DNA of 64,000 bases from Trichoplax sp. H2 (Eukaryota > Placozoa > Uniplacotomia > Trichoplacea). The translations under genes were made by a program, and so were the position numbers. The DNA is taken from the NCBI GenBank assembly GCA_003344405.1, contig NOWV01000022.1, positions 186,001 to 250,000 on the forward strand, written 5' to 3'. Positions 38,701 to 51,373 of the stretch are shown piece after piece. Under the pieces are notes generated by a model that was given only the letters and a program-made list of their open reading frames with translations, ran no database searches and was not told the origin of the DNA. Position 1 is the stretch's first letter, and the number at the start of each line of letters is the position of its first letter.

Positions 38701-41700
38701 ACTTGCACTTCCTGTACTGCCTGTTTGAAAAACATAACATGAATATAATCTTGTGATTAGAATAAAGATGGATATTTTTAATGAATGGGGATTTAATTTA
38801 CGAACTATCTCCAAGATCATAAATTTTTGTCGATAAGATATAATATTATTATTAGAAATGTTAAACAAGAAGGGCTTTACAGCTATATGTAAAGATTATT
38901 ACGAAACCAAATTTTAGCTGTAGCATCTATTGGCAATGGTATAAAATCGTTGTATGACACTTAATTATTAGTGGTAGTATTTTTACGTCTAGTTGGTTTG
39001 AACATCAATGTTAACACCATAAGGTAACTATTATAATTCGATTACAAATTGATTACAAATTGCACTAGAATTTTGGAACCAAGCATTATGTAAGAAACGT
39101 TAACCTACAGTATGTGAATTATAACAAATTATATTATAAGTAATTATGAAAGCATGTAGTAATAGTAACTTACAATGTCTTTAGCCCTTTTAATTTTTTC
39201 TATCTTTTTATCCTAAAAATGAGTGTGATAAAATGATTGAACGATAGTTAGTATGACTATAGGTAAGGTAAATATAGGAGTTGTCTTTTTCTTTAATAAA
39301 ATTGTAGAGTTTTCAAAGTTTTTTCGACGTACTGTTTCCTCAATTTTGCTAACAAAACTGCCTATGCGTTGTCTTATTGAGTTAACCTGCAAGATACAGA
39401 ACATAGACAAGCTGTAATATTGATCAACTGAAAGGTAATTGCAATAGATATAGCTTACTTCATTTGATATCTTTGATGAACATTGCTTGTATATATCCTC
39501 GATAGGTTGAAATGAGTGACCATGATGAATATCGCCACCCCATAGTGCACATTGATGACAAATGGATCTCATACATGTATTACAGAATACCGTTAATTTT
39601 TCTTTGTGGATTTCACAGCTAAACGAAATATGACAACAGTGACAAACAATTTCAGTTTATAGCTATCATAAAATGATCACTCCCGAAAACGTCGCATTAA
39701 TTTGATTACCTATCTTCTGGTGTAATTTTAGTATGAGATTTATTGTTTTGAGATACAAATTTTAATGACTCCAGTTGCTACATTGGTCAAGAGAATAAGA
39801 TGATATTTGAAAAGATAGTCGTTCCGATCATTGAAGGATACAATAAACATTAAATGGTGTTCTTGCAGGTTATACTGATAACTTACATCAGTAACTTCTT
39901 CAACCCATCTACATTTAACTAATTCATGAATATGTAAATGAGCCCTATAAAAACAACGCCAACTCTACTTACTTGCTTTTCAAGATAGCATGTTTAATTT
40001 TACTGCTATTAGCTAGATAAAAATACTTCAAGAAGACTAGGGCATCAACAAAGTATAGCTATTCAGGTTTAATATCTTATTGAGTATAGAACTAACTTAA
40101 TATTGTATTGCTGGCCTTACCTGCAATGAGGGCAATGAGATCTTTGTTCACAGAGCCATCTCTAATTATTAATATCAGCAATGAAATAGTAAAGAAAAAT
40201 TGTCATCAAGATATGCACAATGTGACGTTAGTCATATAGATTTGTACTCTGGTGTAAATATTTCATTTTACAATTATGATCAACTTATTATCTATACGAA
40301 CTCCTATTTCGACACCTAATAGTAGCGATTAATAGGATGACTAATTCGAGGTGCTAGTTGATTTATTAATAAGAAATTAATTAAAGAACATTAACACCAA
40401 TAATTAAAACCAAATTAGATGACGTGAGTCTTCATTGACAGTTCTAAGATTATCGTATGCGTTCTAACAATTATTACAGTTGTACAGTACTATAATTATA
40501 TTCATATTTGTATGGGATTATTGAATTATTAGAGATTTTCTTATTGATAGATAATTAACTCCATGACCAGAATATAAGCCCCAGATGAATTAATGTTTGA
40601 CAGAGTTTATACCTATTCTACAATAAGTGTTTAGATAGGAGTAAAGAATGTAGTTATATTTTTCGAGGAGAAATATTCTGTTTTACTGTGTGCCTTTGTT
40701 CTAACAGCTAAAATGTATTTATGCTATTTACTAGGGATTGGCTGTAGTAATTTCAAGGAATCGGATAAAAGTTTGTAATTAAGGGAATGACATTTTATTC
40801 TAGTATAAAATCGAAATTGATTTCTCGCAATTATAACACGACCAAAGCATACTATAGTTTGCAATGTACGGATTACAATTGATTGTTTATTTAGGAACAA
40901 ATTTTCTATCGTAACTATTAATGATATGGTATAACACTTTACTATAGTACGATAAGATATCCTTATATCAATTCGATTCTTCTACTTGCCCGCACGCAAT
41001 AGTGGTATACTGAATGGCATAACATCTTATGTATATTGGTATAGATCACCTTCTGTTCCTTAATATCCGGTTAATTAAATCGGGAATAGTTACTTTTACT
41101 TACGGTCATATACTGATATCATGATTTAAACAAATTACCGGTCAAGCAAGTACATATGTAGAGAGACACTTGAAATTACTCTTATTTACAAACTAATGCT
41201 TTCAACGATATTGGTTAATAATACTATTGTTATTGCTAGTTCATGCCAGTCAAGGAAGTACTCGTGTATCAAAAGATACTCTTGTGTGTCAATATTGAAC
41301 TATTCCAAGGTAATCTTATTACAATTTTGTATACTATATGCGTAAATCATGTATTATTGAATGAATGATTTGAAAACTGGATTAATTTATTTCATTTTAT
41401 AAATAAGAAGAATACTCGTAAAGTGGATATGTTAATGTCATTTGCAATCGCTAGAAGTGGAAAGATACAAGACTGATTCGTTCTACGTTTAGTACATGGA
41501 AAATTGAAAAGAAGAAGAAAAATTCTATATGTTCTGTATACAATAAATAAAATATCAAGATAGAATATTCTTTCATTTCTACATGACAGTCGACTTACCC
41601 TCATACACGTATGGCAGCATAATTTGGAACAGTGTGGGCATAGTCGAGCATCCTTCAATTTTTCCATACATATAAAACAGCGGAATACATCTTTGATGTT

Positions 41701-44270
41701 CTATAGGGTATAAAGTAAAGTAGGTGTTAGAAAAAGAAAATCAATTGTTGGCTTGCAGCTGTCGCATTAACCGTTCCATGTAATATGACGCCAGGATGCT
41801 ATCATTCACAACAGCATTGATACCATTCATCATCTAATAATGCTCTATTTTTTTTTCATCTATCATAAATTGAGTAAAGAGGGAGGCATGGTAGTATCTT
41901 GTTGTAGTTAACTCTGCCATCTCTTACTCCTAAGATTAAAGTCCTATCCGCGCCCCTTTTCTATTCATAGTCGTCATGATGAGTTCATCATATTGGCTAA
42001 AAGAAGTTGCGTTACTCCACACCCTTCAAGTTGAAACTCTAACCGCAACAGCATCGATCACATTACACATTTCTCTAAATGTACATTATTGTTGGTATCA
42101 TGTTAATTCAATCGTAGATGCTCTATTTCGTTGTTTTCAATGCTATAACAGAATGATTATTATTAAAATGTGTAAAACATTCGAATTCAAGCGGATGTTG
42201 CCCAACCGAGTCTAATCAAGAACAATACCTCCATTGTATCTTTCTTTTACTACCATGATTTTCTATCGGTTTAATAGTCTATTTCACGTAGCGATACTAT
42301 TATTACTATGGATATCTTATCCTTTATTGTCCTCGCCTTTTGAATTCAAGCCGCGTCCACTTGCAATACCTGTATCAAGGTCTTTTCATTTTTTTCCTTT
42401 TACTAATATCGTTGTGGATTACTAAGTCATCATTCCAATATTACGGAAATGCTGTCTTTCGATCAGTCATTAAAATAACTAAACGAGGTGATGTGGTCCT
42501 TGATCATAACACGCTATTACTCGCTGTCTCTTTCTGACAATGTATTGTTGGTTGTTTTTTTCTTGTGTATAAATGCTGTAAATAATACTTATGAAAATCT
42601 CAAGCAGAACAAAGAAATCGGGGAATACTCGTCTAACAAGATCCGTGTTTGAGGTTTGAGGGCAGTTAGTGTTATTGGAAAGCTAAAACATCCAATATCA
42701 TTGCCAAGACGTACATGATGGCAATCGCTAGCGGTACTTGGTGTTTATTCAAGCTGTTGGGCTACTTTACAGTATAGTATAGAGCGTCAAGAGGAGATTC
42801 TTATAAGAAAAATATATTATATTATTCGATCGTCGACTGCATACTTAGAAATTTTTATTCATTGATGACTAAAGATCTGAGTTTAAATGTTACCGAGAAT
42901 GAGCTGTTATTCCTCGTATATTGTAGTTTTCTAGGGCTTTCATTATGAACTAGTTCTACGAATATAGTTATCGGCCGATTTCGATGTTGCATTTAGTTTC
43001 GTTTCGTTAGTAGAAATTAAGAAGAAATTACACTATAATAGAGTAGGGTAAAGAATCGATTTTGGGGGTTATGTTTATGATAATAAAAAAAAAGTGAAAT
43101 TTTACGATTGCGTTTTATCCATTGATATTTTCATGATTCGGAGATCATCGCTATACGTAGAATAGAGTCTAAGCTTATAATGGAAATAAGTACCGTTATC
43201 CGATTTGTTCATAACATCAAGTTAGCAAAAAGTGCGATGCTTGTCTAACAGTCAATGTACGGTATTGTAGGCGAAGTTGTCGTAAGATCAGAATCAAGTT
43301 GATTAAGAAATTGTTGAATTGTCGAAAAGGACAATACTGTACGCTTATATATCTAGTGCTATCACTTTTTCGCTGAACGTATATGATGCGATTTTAGATA
43401 ATTAGGATAGAAAAGAAGGCCATAATTACTCAACCAATAACATAAAGGAATACTTTACTTCATAGGTTCTATCATAAACAGACGTACATCTACGCCATGG
43501 ACAAATGTAAGATTCATTGGAAGAATAATTATTTGCTGTTAACTTAAACGCCAATAGCAAAGGCGAAAATTTAACGTAGGATGATAGATTGAACAATTGT
43601 CTATTGACTCTAGAGCAAAAGGTACGATAGCCTAGTTTGTAAGATAGTTGATACTTTTACCTCCCTACTCTACATTCCAATAAAAAAAAAGCAAGTCAGC
43701 AGCTGTAGACTAACGATAGAATGATAGGAATGCATAAGAGAAAGTAAAGTAAAGAAGAATAATGTGGATTAAAACCGAGCGATACAGAATACGAATGATG
43801 TTCACGGCCTCCATGCATTTCTAAAGTCTTCATTAGAATCAATCCAGTTCATTAGCGAGATATCGAATAGCTGATCCAGTCCAATCATCATACTACTGTA
43901 CTGTAATCCATAATATTTTACTAGATGGTTTATTTGGATCTTGCCTCTATATTATTATTTTATAACTCATAGATGAACGATTGCATTAGTTGTTCCATTG
44001 GATAGGCATTGAGAAGATATTGGTATAGCTTCGATGTGGTTGTAATCTATGGTCGAGTTAGATAACATGATCTTCAATGACTATTATCTATTCAAGTCAA
44101 ATTGAATTGGATCTCTTTGATCGACGATGGTAAGCGAATATATTTTCATCTCCTTTTTAATACTCATATTGAAGCAATGATAGATTTTGAAATGATTCAA
44201 TATAGAGACAGTGGTGATAGCTTACCTGGACATCGCTGCACGCTGGCGTTGTTGTTGCTGCTGCGCTCAT
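35758..44270 (-). CDS. TRIM37: TRIM37: RING, B-box, coiled-coil, MATH E3 ubiquitin ligase
   Basis: There are 22 exons, read right to left: 44226-44270, 41599-41700, 40121-40161, 39887-39944, 39710-39777, 39459-39618, 39333-39386, 39174-39212, 38636-38720, 38423-38556, 38131-38189, 37979-38029, 37809-37857, 37638-37714, 37499-37575, 37356-37417, 37186-37277, 37054-37117, 36949-36961, 36717-36818, 36055-36378 and 35758-35951. They sum to 1950 nt (649 aa). The RING spans residues 23-62 ([17 protein letters not shown]), the B-box about 106-145 ([18 protein letters not shown]), a coiled coil about 150-280, and the MATH domain about 300-420 ([20 protein letters not shown]). All are near-identical in pattern to human TRIM37, a ligase acting in centrosome and peroxisome control. 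The C-terminal tail is acidic and low-complexity ([12 protein letters not shown]), much shorter than the human one (964 aa in total). Intron 1 is about 2.5 kb. The divergent neighbour is CDC45. Confidence 0.95.
36949..36961 (-). other. TRIM37: 13-nt microexon of TRIM37
   Basis: CGCTTGTTGAAGG is bounded by TTTCTAG| and |GTAACC. Without it the flanking exons join in a frame that hits a stop. With it the protein reads ...GKLKE-RLLKE-FSSETR..., matching human NNLKERLTIELSRTQ just after the MATH domain. Homology and phase therefore both support it. Confidence 0.8.
41701..44225 (-). other. Large first intron of TRIM37
   Basis: It runs from the CAG|GTAAGC donor after [15 protein letters not shown] to the CCCTATAG acceptor before NIKDVFRC. 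The short plus-strand open frames at 41976-42537 inside it have no recognisable domain and are considered chance. First introns often carry regulatory sequence, but no specific site is recognisable. Confidence 0.6.
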
Positions 44271-44369
44271 GTTGATCGATTGCACTTGTCGTTTTGGATA
44301 CTGACCAAGCAGAAAGTAACAATGGATTTAAATACCAAGCGCCAGTCTACGTCACTTCCACTCTGGCGG

Positions 44370-44590
44370 TAGTGTACAGTACTGTGTACTGTAGCGTACA
44401 CTGTACTGTACAGTACAGTACACGAGACTTAGTCTACAGTGTACAGTGTACAGTGTACAGTGTTTGGATACTGAGTTCAGAATGTTTGGGTCAAATCACT
44501 TTCACTTTCCCGATGTCGTACTGTACTCTTACTCTTTATAAAAGGCTACTGAGACTAGACCTGACTGTACTGTAGTACTGTACAGTGCAT
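44370..44590. repeat. TACTGTAC palindrome cluster, copy D, just upstream of the TRIM37 start
   Basis: It includes a perfect 20-bp palindrome, ACTGTACTGTACAGTACAGT (44400-44419), and about four head-to-tail CAGTGTA units near 44436-44463. A further TACTGTAGTACTGTACAGT stretch ends the cluster near 44588. It begins about 100 bases upstream of the TRIM37 start codon. The 11-mer ACTCTGGCGGT immediately before it is shared with copy A at 11.4 kb. Confidence 0.75.
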
Positions 44591-45310
44591 CGAATTTCTT
44601 CTTGGAGAAATGGGTGAATACTTTTCTTGTTAATTTTTGCAGCAAAATTCATCAAATTTGATACGTGTAGAAAGAGGAAGGTCTACCGATTTATTCGCCA
44701 ATTTAATCGAATTCATCAATTTTGGGCACTTTAATTTCATTTTGAAAACTCTGAATAGAATTTCTACACGCTGTATAGTACAGTGTTAGTCTCACAAGTC
44801 CCTGACTCGACTGTACTAAATTCACCGTTGAATTTACTAGCCCTTGACCGTCTATTGGCTTTTTCAGCCAAATGCTATTGTTTTGTTGTTTGATCACTTT
44901 GTTTTAGTATCAGAAATCTGAACATGTAGAAATTAATGGGCTACATTTTTAGAGATCCTTCTCCAAGGGTTTCTAGGCTACATTTTCCAATTTTAGGATT
45001 GTGCTGTATTGTACACTGCTGTAATGGTAATATACTGTAGAATTGGAACGAAAAAGGGTTCTATCCAATCGATTGTACAGTATTGCTGAAATTTGTCTTG
45101 ATCACACCCTTGGATTTTGATTTACATTACTTCACCATACTTTTGAAGGAATGAATACAGTAAATATCAATTTAGTTTTACCCAATAAGTTGTTTTTATT
45201 CGCCCAAGATTTTCACTACTTGAAGTCATTAGTAAACTGTAAAAGTATGATCGACGTTATACAGATACTGTACTCTGTACAGTGCAGTAGGATGGCTATT
45301 TTTTCAGTAT

Positions 45311-45701
45311 CGTACTACTTTATAGTGTACTGTACACTAGAGACCCTCTATGAACCTCTATGAACACTAAAATGTACAGTTACTGCCACTTTCTTGCTCA
45401 ATATGACTGACGATTCCAGAAAGTTTCTACCGTGTAGTCTAGTTCTTGGTTTACTACTTTCTAGTATACACTAGAGACCCTGTATGAACACTAAATTGCA
45501 TAGTACTGCCGGTTTCTTGCTCAATATGACTGACGATTCCAGAAAGTTGCTACCTTGTAGTCCAGTCCTTGGTCTACTACTTTATAGTATAGTGTACTGT
45601 ACACTAGAGACCCTGTATGAACACTAAAGTGCACAGTACTGCCGCTTTCTTGCTCAGTATGACTGACGATTCCAAAAAGTTTCTACCGTGTAGTCCAGTC
45701 A
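45311..45701. repeat. Tandem triplication, ~134-bp unit
   Basis: ACTAGAGACCCT(C/G)TATGAAC occurs at 45336, 45470 and 45603. Each copy continues through ACTGCCNNTTTCTTGCTCA, TATGACTGACGATTCC and CTACCNTGTAGTC(T/C)AGT. The first and third copies are led by TATAGTGTACTGTACACTAG. The copies are very similar, suggesting recent expansion. Confidence 0.9.
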
Positions 45702-46619
45702 CCTGTCTGTCCATCTCGATGGTTACAGTGTACAGTACGGCATACTGTACATGATACAGTCCCAGTACTGTAAATAATAGAGCATTTCTTCGCGCCTTTT
45801 TTTAAAATCATATTCAAGATTGGTGAAGTGCTGGTGGATGACGCGATGTCGGACTGTGTCACACAATACTGTATTGTGCAGTACATACGTTGTGAGTCAA
45901 TACCACGAACGACATGATGAAATGAAGCAACATCACAGGTGTGTTGCTCTCGATACGTCACATCCACTGCTACAATTGTTGGCGAGCGCTCCAGCGTATT
46001 CCTTGCGGCCATTAATGAAGAATTGAGTTGAAGAAGAGAAGCAATTTTCCATGTAATTCTACCATGAACTGCCTTTCAGCATTAACCTAGTGGAAATTTA
46101 CTAATTAAGCAATACTCTTCTATTAAAATAGATCCTTAATCAAGTCTAAAATTGGTCAATTTTACAAGTTGAGCAGCAACTCCAGTGAAGTTGATCGTCA
46201 TTTGTGTCAGTGAGTGAATGGGTGTGGATCTACCAATAGTGTAGGTAGATGATCAAGACAACGATACAAGCTACAATTTAATGTTCATTTTCGATTGAGA
46301 TTTGTTAGCTTGCTTTTCCTCTTGGTTTGAATACTTTCAATTCCATCACTCTAGTGGAGTTCACTTTGTGCAGATAACACGTAGAAGATCCATACAGAGA
46401 CAATCGTCTTGACTGACACAACTGCGATAGCAAACAATCATTCAATATCCATTTTCTACTAGCATTTTGGGGGTCTAAGTTTTGCTACGAGTTGCTGTGG
46501 TGATTAATTGGAAAAGATTCAACGTTACATTAGTAAAATATAGAGTAGAAAGATCCATACCGATACAGTACGATCAAAGTAGAATTTGCTAAGAGTCAAG
46601 AAACGCTCACTTTAACCCA

Positions 46620-49600
46620 ATGTTTATTGCAAATATCAAGCAAGAATTTTATAACGCGATTCTATATCAGGTAAGATGATGGATACTTCTTCATGAAGAG
46701 CCTTTCTTAGATGTCGTAGACAAGTCGATCTTGAAGCGTTTTACTATACTACGAGTAAAAGTCAAATAAAGACCAGTTTGGTCAACTTTACAACCAACTT
46801 TGCATTCTTCTAGTAGAGTTGCTGTTATTAGCCAATAACCTCTTTCAGATTGTAACCATGAAAAGCATACTTGCATCAATTTGATACATGATTATAATTG
46901 ACTCAATCCCATGATTGTTAGCCTTATTTTCTCTTTGAAATAGATGAAATGGAATGGTAATTATTCTTTTTTATCCATATTTTATAGCGTGTTTTAATAA
47001 TTGCAGTAGCAGATTGCGATTCGTTATGTAGCTGCAAGATCTTACAGGTGAGTATCGTAGCAAGTTAGACACGGATTAATTATTGATTATTTATTTATTA
47101 TTAACCTTGTATCCCATGAAAAACTCTATAGTAATACTATTCGTCATCTTCTAAAAGGTATATTGTATACTGTATAGACTATGTACATGGAGATTACAGT
47201 CATGCTACTTGCGAATGCCCTCAAAACATAAAATATTATTATTGTAGTGCATACAGCTTACGACTTTAATAACCAGTCATTATACAGAAGACAATGTTCG
47301 ATATATAAAGTCGATCATAAAAAATATCACACTTCTCGTTATTTGTCCATTCTAACTAATATTTGATTTAAATCAAAACAGTCTATCCTCCATTCTGATA
47401 ATATTGGGTACACGTTAGTACCTGTTAGCGGATTACAAGAATTGGAACGGGTATATCTCGAATATAGCGATCAGGTAAGTTCAAAAATTGAATAGCTATT
47501 AAATAATACTGGTGCCTGTAGAAATGATAATCTGAAAAGATACTGCAATAGCTGTATTACAGTATTACTATAGTCTTGTGCTAACATGATGCAGAATGAT
47601 GCTATTAAGCTTCACTATTTCAAATTGCGTTAAAAAATGACTAAAATAGTTGTCAATGTAGCTTGATATCACTATCATGATTCAGTTAATTCAATTTAGT
47701 CAAACTACTTAACAGTAAGTAGATTTATCGTGGCTCGATTGGCACTATCAATTTTTACTCATTTCAGATTATATTGTGAAATTACAATGCTAGACAATCA
47801 AATCTATCGTTAATCAAAAATTAATTTCGCAGTGCGCGTATATTGTATATTGCTGCTGCCGATTAAATACTTTTCTGTTAATGTATTCTTAGTTTAAAAA
47901 TATTATCCTCATCAATTGTGGTGGTAATATCAATATTGTGGAAATCTTACAACCAGAAGAGGATGTCACCTTTTACGTAATCGATAGGTAAGATTCAATA
48001 AAAGTGGTTATGTGTCGAAACATTCTCATTTAATACGCATATATACCTCTTTTTATTCTAACCTATTTAAACAACATTTTCTACAGTCATCGGCCTTTCG
48101 ATCTTAATAATGTATTTAATCAAGACCAAGTAAGTTTGTCCAATCGCATATCTTCTACACTATACACTATCTCGTTACAGTGTTATCCTGACACAATACA
48201 GCAACTATCTTTGCTAGTTAATAACTACACTCTTAGTATGATGCGTATTAATCAATACTTTCTAATTTTGGGATTTTTGGTAAAACTAATTTTTAGTGAT
48301 GTGATGTATTATAAAGATCACTGTACTGAAAATTGATTAACTCTTTACTAGAGAACATGTACTGTAATTTAATGCATACTATATTTCGTGAGCAGATATT
48401 AAAACACTCTGCGTTTACTGATACAGGTAAAAATAATTCTAATGGAAGGAGAAACAGTTGATATACCTGATTTTGACGATGTTTTTCGTCAAAATGAAGA
48501 TGAAGAAGATGACGATGATGATCGTGATAATCTTGATAACGGTAGTTCTGCCGATGAAGAGATTGAGGGAAGCCCGCGTAAAAGAATGAAGACTGATACG
48601 GTTAGTACTAATAATTATAATTGAGATAAAAGTTAAGGCCAAATGGGTAAACATTTATTGGGTTACTCTATTTTCTTAGTTATCGAAAAGGAGGTGGCTC
48701 CAGAGAAGGTAACATTTACACTCTACGCATATTTTGATTTTCTACCATCTCTTATTTCAAGCATGTCTTTTCCTGCTTACAGTACTGATACGTAACATGT
48801 TGATTTACTTCTTTGTGCGTATTAGAAAAGAAATCTTGTTCAGTTATTACGAATTTGCTTATTATGGAACTGCTGTAAGTGCTCTAAATTGTTATTGCTA
48901 ATATCAGAATTAGCCTACAGTTTGAATATACATTGTAATAGTAATATTGCACGCGTATTATTTTTACTAGTCGGCAATGATTGCATTTGATCTCGCTTGG
49001 AAGTTGTCGAAAGATAATAACGACAATTTATGGTAAGCCAGTCATATGGCTACGCTTTTCTAAGTTATCTTTAGTTCAAACTATCAGCTAGAATGATATG
49101 GTATACTGTTCTACTACATAGGTGGACCATAATTGGATTGACAGAGCAATATCTGCATCAAAAAATTGATAGGTTAGTTGCGATTTAAATATCAACGTGC
49201 TATTCGAAATTTTGAATCATATACCGCGTATCAAGTACTTAAAAATTGATAAATTTTATCTTTTATTACGTAAATTAAAAGGGACAAATACGTGCTTGAT
49301 GTTAGTACAATTCAAGGACATGTTATGCGTTTAAATCGTACTAGCGATGAATCTGGATTATCTATTAATTGCATGAAAATCGGTTTCGAAAATGAGTATC
49401 CAAGAGATTTCTCCCATTATTGTAATAGATAACAATATTATTAACTTTAAATTATTACATATTGCGTTATCCTTAACTTAAATTTAACAGTTTACGACTT
49501 GTACTATATAAGCATTGGTCGCTATATGAGAGTTTCTATTACTCGCTATATACTGCGTGTAAGTTTCGTATCTGGACTATGAAGGGGAAAAAGAATTTAC

Positions 49601-51373
49601 ACGAATTACTAGCTGAAATAGGGTAAAACTTCACATGAAATTTATTTTTGGTATGCATTTTATATTTAGAGTATCGAATAAGATAGTATATATTACGATT
49701 GTTTCAGTATCCCTGTTAAACAAGCAATGCAAAAATTTTCTTCCATGGATATGGAGTATAAGATAAATGTTAAAGAATGGATAGAAAATCTAGCTCAAAA
49801 GTTTGGGTACGGGAGTGCGAAAATATTAATACTTAAATTGCCATAAATTATACATTAGATTATTACATTTTTTTAATTCACCTTCTATCATTTTCCTGAT
49901 ATAGATTATCGGATATTACGTTTGGTTCATTTAGATCTCAGTTTGGTTATAAAACAAAGGTAGATTCTATTCTATTTTTTGTTTTCGGTTACTACATTAT
50001 TCATTATTAACAATTATTATCTTATCCTTATTTCTTGTTATTACTTTGAATTTTTTTGAATAGTTTACTGCCGCCGATGCAGTTTACGGACTTATAGCAA
50101 TAATAGAAGACATGGTAATTTTTTAGTAATCAGTATGGTGGTACTTTATACCCTTATAGATTGTGGGTATTGAAACATTATCGATATCGCTTTCGTTTAG
50201 GAGAATCCCAAACCTTTATCGGATAAATTTTTAGAAGCTCTTGATTCGCTTTCCAGGTTGGCTGTAATTATTAATGCAATGTATGTAAATAAAATGTAAT
50301 TTGATTATTTGATTAGTAAATTAATTTACTTTTAGATCAAAATGTAAGACATTATCGGAAGGAATACGAAAAGCAAAATTACAGGTATACTATATTTTAA
50401 AGTGTATTATATATTGAACATACTAATGATCATAATAGGATGTCAAGTTACAATTTTTAACGCGAGTAGCATATGGCACTAGAGTGTAAATACTAACGGT
50501 AACAACTAACTATATATTAATAATACTTGATGTTTTAATAGCAAATCGCGATATTTAAGCAAGTTCGAAACTTTATCGATATGCGACAAGTAGTTTGTGC
50601 TGGACCATTTTTGTATGCATGCATCGATGAGGTAATATTTCCATAACATACTGACGTACGTATAGGTACTGCACTATTACCTCAATTTGGTAACATACAT
50701 TTTATTGTTTAATCAAGGGATCATCAGATAAAAAGATATTTTGTAAACCAACAACTCTTGGAAAATTAGCACGATTTCTCTTAACTGCCTATGTTGCATC
50801 TGTAAGTAGCTGGATTATTGTCCGACAAATTATAGGTATCATATAGCAACTTAAACAATGTAAACTGTCTATTTTACATAGTCAAGAAATAAATTAGCTG
50901 CCAGTCTGCCTATGGTACTAGTAACCCCTTTAGATACAGATCGAGGTAACTAATTTTTATACACTGATGATGTTCTCCAGAAAAGTATAATTTTTATAGA
51001 ATGGATTTAAGTCATCAATTTATGTAATATTCAAATAGGAACTTCACTAGTTCTTGGCATACCTCCGATAGCAGAAGACACAGCTAGAAAGTACGTCGAG
51101 TTTCGGAGTTTATCTGTGTTTTTCGATTATAACTTTCGTTTCGCTATATAGTTTTCTCGGTAGGGCTTTCGAGCAAGCGGCAGAAAAAACTAAAGCGAGA
51201 ACACTACATGACTGTTTTGATTCATCAAGTAATTAATGGTGTTATTTTTTAACAGTTTGAAGTACTCGATAAAACTAATGATTTCATTTTATTTAATTTA
51301 ACACGCAGTTATAGAGATTAAATCCGAAGATCGTGGAAAATTCTTCGATGCTTTGTCGGCCTTGTTGGCTTAA
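46620..51373 (+). CDS. CDC45: CDC45, subunit of the CMG replicative helicase
   Basis: There are 23 exons: 46620-46670, 46988-47047, 47382-47474, 47893-47987, 48087-48129, 48427-48600, 48680-48708, 48826-48874, 48971-49032, 49122-49172, 49282-49395, 49491-49622, 49708-49806, 49905-49959, 50064-50114, 50201-50256, 50336-50384, 50542-50631, 50718-50801, 50882-50945, 51039-51090, 51164-51228 and 51309-51373. They sum to 1683 nt, 560 residues against 566 in human. The start MFIANIKQEFYNAILYQ matches human MFVSDFRKEFYEVVQSQ, and the end IEIKSEDRGKFFDALSALL matches IELKAEDRSKFLDALISLL. Other landmarks are ADCDSLCSCKILQ, the DHH-family remnant DSHRP, the acidic loop NEDEEDDDDDRDN (about residues 135-150), YKHWSLYES and GPFLYACIDE. 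CDC45 joins MCM2-7 and GINS to unwind DNA at replication forks in the nucleus. Introns are mostly 60-350 nt. Confidence 0.97.

Larger units (their letters stand above)
44271..46619. other. Divergent intergenic region between TRIM37 (-) and CDC45 (+)
   Basis: This 2.35-kb stretch must hold both promoters. It is unusually rich in TACTGTAC/GTACAGTAC words (44370-44590, about 45000-45350 and 45590-45900) and contains a triplicated ~134-bp unit (45311-45701). About 45.84-46.02 kb is GC-richer and carries open frames on both strands without recognisable domains. No TATA box or initiator could be chosen with confidence. Confidence 0.6.

Noticed and set aside
41976-42537. Three overlapping plus-strand open frames, some hydrophobic, in TRIM37 intron 1
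   Set aside because: Composition follows the local sequence, there are no domains, and they overlap one another in different frames.
45683-46026. Opposing open frames of 109 and 68 codons in the TRIM37-CDC45 spacer
   Set aside because: They overlap the triplicated repeat and TACTGTAC words, lack domains and look like a by-product of lower stop-codon density in GC-richer sequence.
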